Origin: Microcaldota archaeon
GTDB taxonomy: Archaea > Micrarchaeota > Micrarchaeia > Anstonellales > Bilamarchaeaceae
Length of the DNA: 5,444 nucleotides
Reading direction: 5' to 3'
Assembly (NCBI GenBank): GCA_018813445.1
Contig: JAHJBR010000161.1
Span: 1-5,444 of the forward strand
Shown: in pieces, positions 4,347 through 5,444 of the stretch
How the letters are laid out: every line of letters starts with the position of its first letter
How positions within the stretch are numbered: position 1 is the first letter of the stretch
The notes under the pieces: generated by a model
What the model saw: the letters and a program-made list of their open reading frames with translations, nothing else
Database searches by the model: none
What the model was told of the DNA's origin: nothing
Made by a program: the position numbers and the translations under genes

Positions 4347-5444
4347 TTAAAAAAAGGAAATGAGCGAACTCTGTCTTCCTTCAAGCAGATCCCTGAGAAG
4401 AGCGCCTTCTTGCACAAACCTGGACAACGGGAGTTTTAGTTTCAAGGAAAGATAGGCAAGGGAAGAGCGAAGGGTGAAGAACTCCTTGGGTTTCTGAAGC
4501 AATGCATGCCTTACATTTTCCCTTACATTGAATACACCTAAAGGAACATATCCGCTGTAGGCTTCCCTAAGGACCAATGCGCCTGCCTGCTTCTTCATTC
4601 TTTTCAGTGCTTCCAAAACTCCGAATTTGCACGAATAATAGCATCCGCCTACTGAAGAATATTCCTTTTTTCCCCTATTGGTTTCATAATCGCTAAAAAC
4701 CATTTCCTCGCTGCCCATTACCTTGAGGAATGCTTCTGTCCACTCATACTGCCATGCAGTAGGCGTGAGCAGGACTGCGTAATGATTATTCAGGCTCGAG
4801 AATTCATAAATCTGGTAGCGATCCAATATCTCAAAGTGCCTTACCTCGTCCAAAAGATTATCTGCAAGTATGGTATCGCAGGCCGTTATGCTCCAGCGCG
4901 TGGGAACAAGTTTTCTTCTTCTCTTTGTCCCCATAGTTCCGACTGAGAATGCTTTTTGTATCTGGGAAAACGATAGTCCGCGGTTGTGGAGGCCGACAAC
5001 CGCTTCAGCTGCCCTTAAATCAGTATCGTAGAATACCTTCTCTAGATTGTGCTGCCAGCTGCAATTCCCTACTTCGAACTTTTCCACAGGGGCACTTGGG
5101 CCAAATGGGGAATGGTCTTCGCTGAATGAGAATCCGCGGGGAATAGATTTAAATTCAGCTTCGCTTTCTATTGAAGATTTGGATAATGATATGTCTCTCA
5201 GTTTTTCCACAAACTTATTGTCCAAATCGTTTATTCTCACTTCGTATTTTCCCCTTACCAAATTTAAGCGGAAGCCAACTATATCTTCCTGGCTCTTGTG
5301 TTCTGGTATCCAGCTTTCAGGTGCATCCATTATCTCCGTATCTCCGTGCTGGGGCGCAATCATTGGGCCTGCAAAAACCTTTGGGTAGTTCCAGCTTCCT
5401 ATGAATACTGAGGGCGGCGTGCTTCCTTCCAAATCCTTGCCTAC
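4347..5444 (-). CDS. nre: Nre family archaeal DNA repair protein with C-terminal PIP box (5' end outside window)
   Basis: 365 codons are visible; the frame is open to the window edge ([16 protein letters not shown]...), and the TTG at 5432-5430 is an internal Leu codon, not the start. Hallmarks in order of visible residues: [10 protein letters not shown] and NYPKVFAGP near the front, HSPFGPSAP (111-119), [11 protein letters not shown] (177-187), [35 protein letters not shown], and the last eight residues QSSLISFF, a consensus PCNA-interacting (PIP) motif (Q-x2-L-x2-FF) at the very end. The N-terminal part of the family, with a cysteine-rich zinc-binding motif, should lie just beyond 5444. Nre proteins (NreA in Haloferax) act in the DNA-damage response together with PCNA. 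No functional link to the operon; base composition looks higher in G+C. Family call very secure; NreA versus NreB is not decided. Confidence 0.93.
   Translation of the reverse strand, partial: VGKDLEGSTPPSVFIGSWNYPKVFAGPMIAPQHGDTEIMDAPESWIPEHKSQEDIVGFRLNLVRGKYEVRINDLDNKFVEKLRDISLSKSSIESEAEFKSIPRGFSFSEDHSPFGPSAPVEKFEVGNCSWQHNLEKVFYDTDLRAAEAVVGLHNRGLSFSQIQKAFSVGTMGTKRRRKLVPTRWSITACDTILADNLLDEVRHFEILDRYQIYEFSSLNNHYAVLLTPTAWQYEWTEAFLKVMGSEEMVFSDYETNRGKKEYSSVGGCYYSCKFGVLEALKRMKKQAGALVLREAYSGYVPLGVFNVRENVRHALLQKPKEFFTLRSSLAYLSLKLKLPLSRFVQEGALLRDLLEGRQSSLISFF
4350..4373 (-). other. PIP box (PCNA-interacting peptide) coding segment
   Basis: These eight codons, read on the minus strand, give QSSLISFF, the final residues of the Nre protein. 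Gln at 1, Leu at 4 and Phe-Phe at 7-8 match the PIP consensus exactly, and the position at the extreme C terminus is where Nre proteins are known to bind the sliding clamp. Confidence 0.85.

Noticed and set aside
5047..5404. Plus-strand open frames opposite nre
   Set aside because: They lie antisense to a strongly conserved gene, have no family resemblance or ribosome site, and overlap each other.
5430..5432. TTG as the start codon of nre
   Set aside because: The frame stays open upstream to the window edge, and conserved family sequence (the segment before [10 protein letters not shown]) continues there.

Overview
The window looks like a piece of an archaeal chromosome, probably from an anaerobe. 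The strongest lineage marker is the Nre-type DNA repair protein on the minus strand, a family I know only from archaea, which ends in a textbook PCNA-binding tail. Shine-Dalgarno sites of the GGTGA type, four bases from the start, fit an archaeon. I cannot place it at phylum level; no rRNA is present.

Positions 2-4332 hold one tight plus-strand gene run with almost no spacers and several stop/start overlaps, which I read as one operon. In order: the C-terminal end of a DUF134 helix-turn-helix protein; a small Gly/Arg-rich DUF5320 protein with a coiled-coil tail; two different proteins of the dinitrogenase iron-molybdenum cofactor-binding (NifX/NifB C-terminal-like) family; two paralogous MinD-type P-loop ATPases, each with an inserted two-[4Fe-4S] ferredoxin domain; a metallo-beta-lactamase-fold protein of the COG1237 type; and a radical SAM protein of the COG0731 type. 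Every gene after the first two belongs to a family that handles metals, Fe-S clusters or radical chemistry. The set resembles the bacterial 'orange protein' (ORP) loci, in which NifX-like proteins sit beside a pair of MinD/ferredoxin ATPases. A plausible but unproven reading is a machine that uses ATP and electrons to load or move a metal-sulfur cofactor carried by the NifX-like proteins, with the DUF134 protein as local regulator.

The main anomaly is an in-frame TAA at 1398-1400 inside the first MinD/ferredoxin gene. The frame is otherwise intact, and the stop lies in the linker between the P-loop and the first cluster motif. The downstream ATG would lose the first cysteine ligand. The gene is therefore a recent single-base pseudogene, a sequencing error, or, less likely, a read-through case.

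Positions 4333-4346 are a 14-base convergent junction without an evident terminator. Positions 4347-5444 hold the minus-strand nre gene, cut by the window edge at its 5' end. Its base composition looks richer in G+C than the operon. There is no gene-free stretch over 300 bases, and I see no RNA gene, CRISPR array, insertion sequence or origin.
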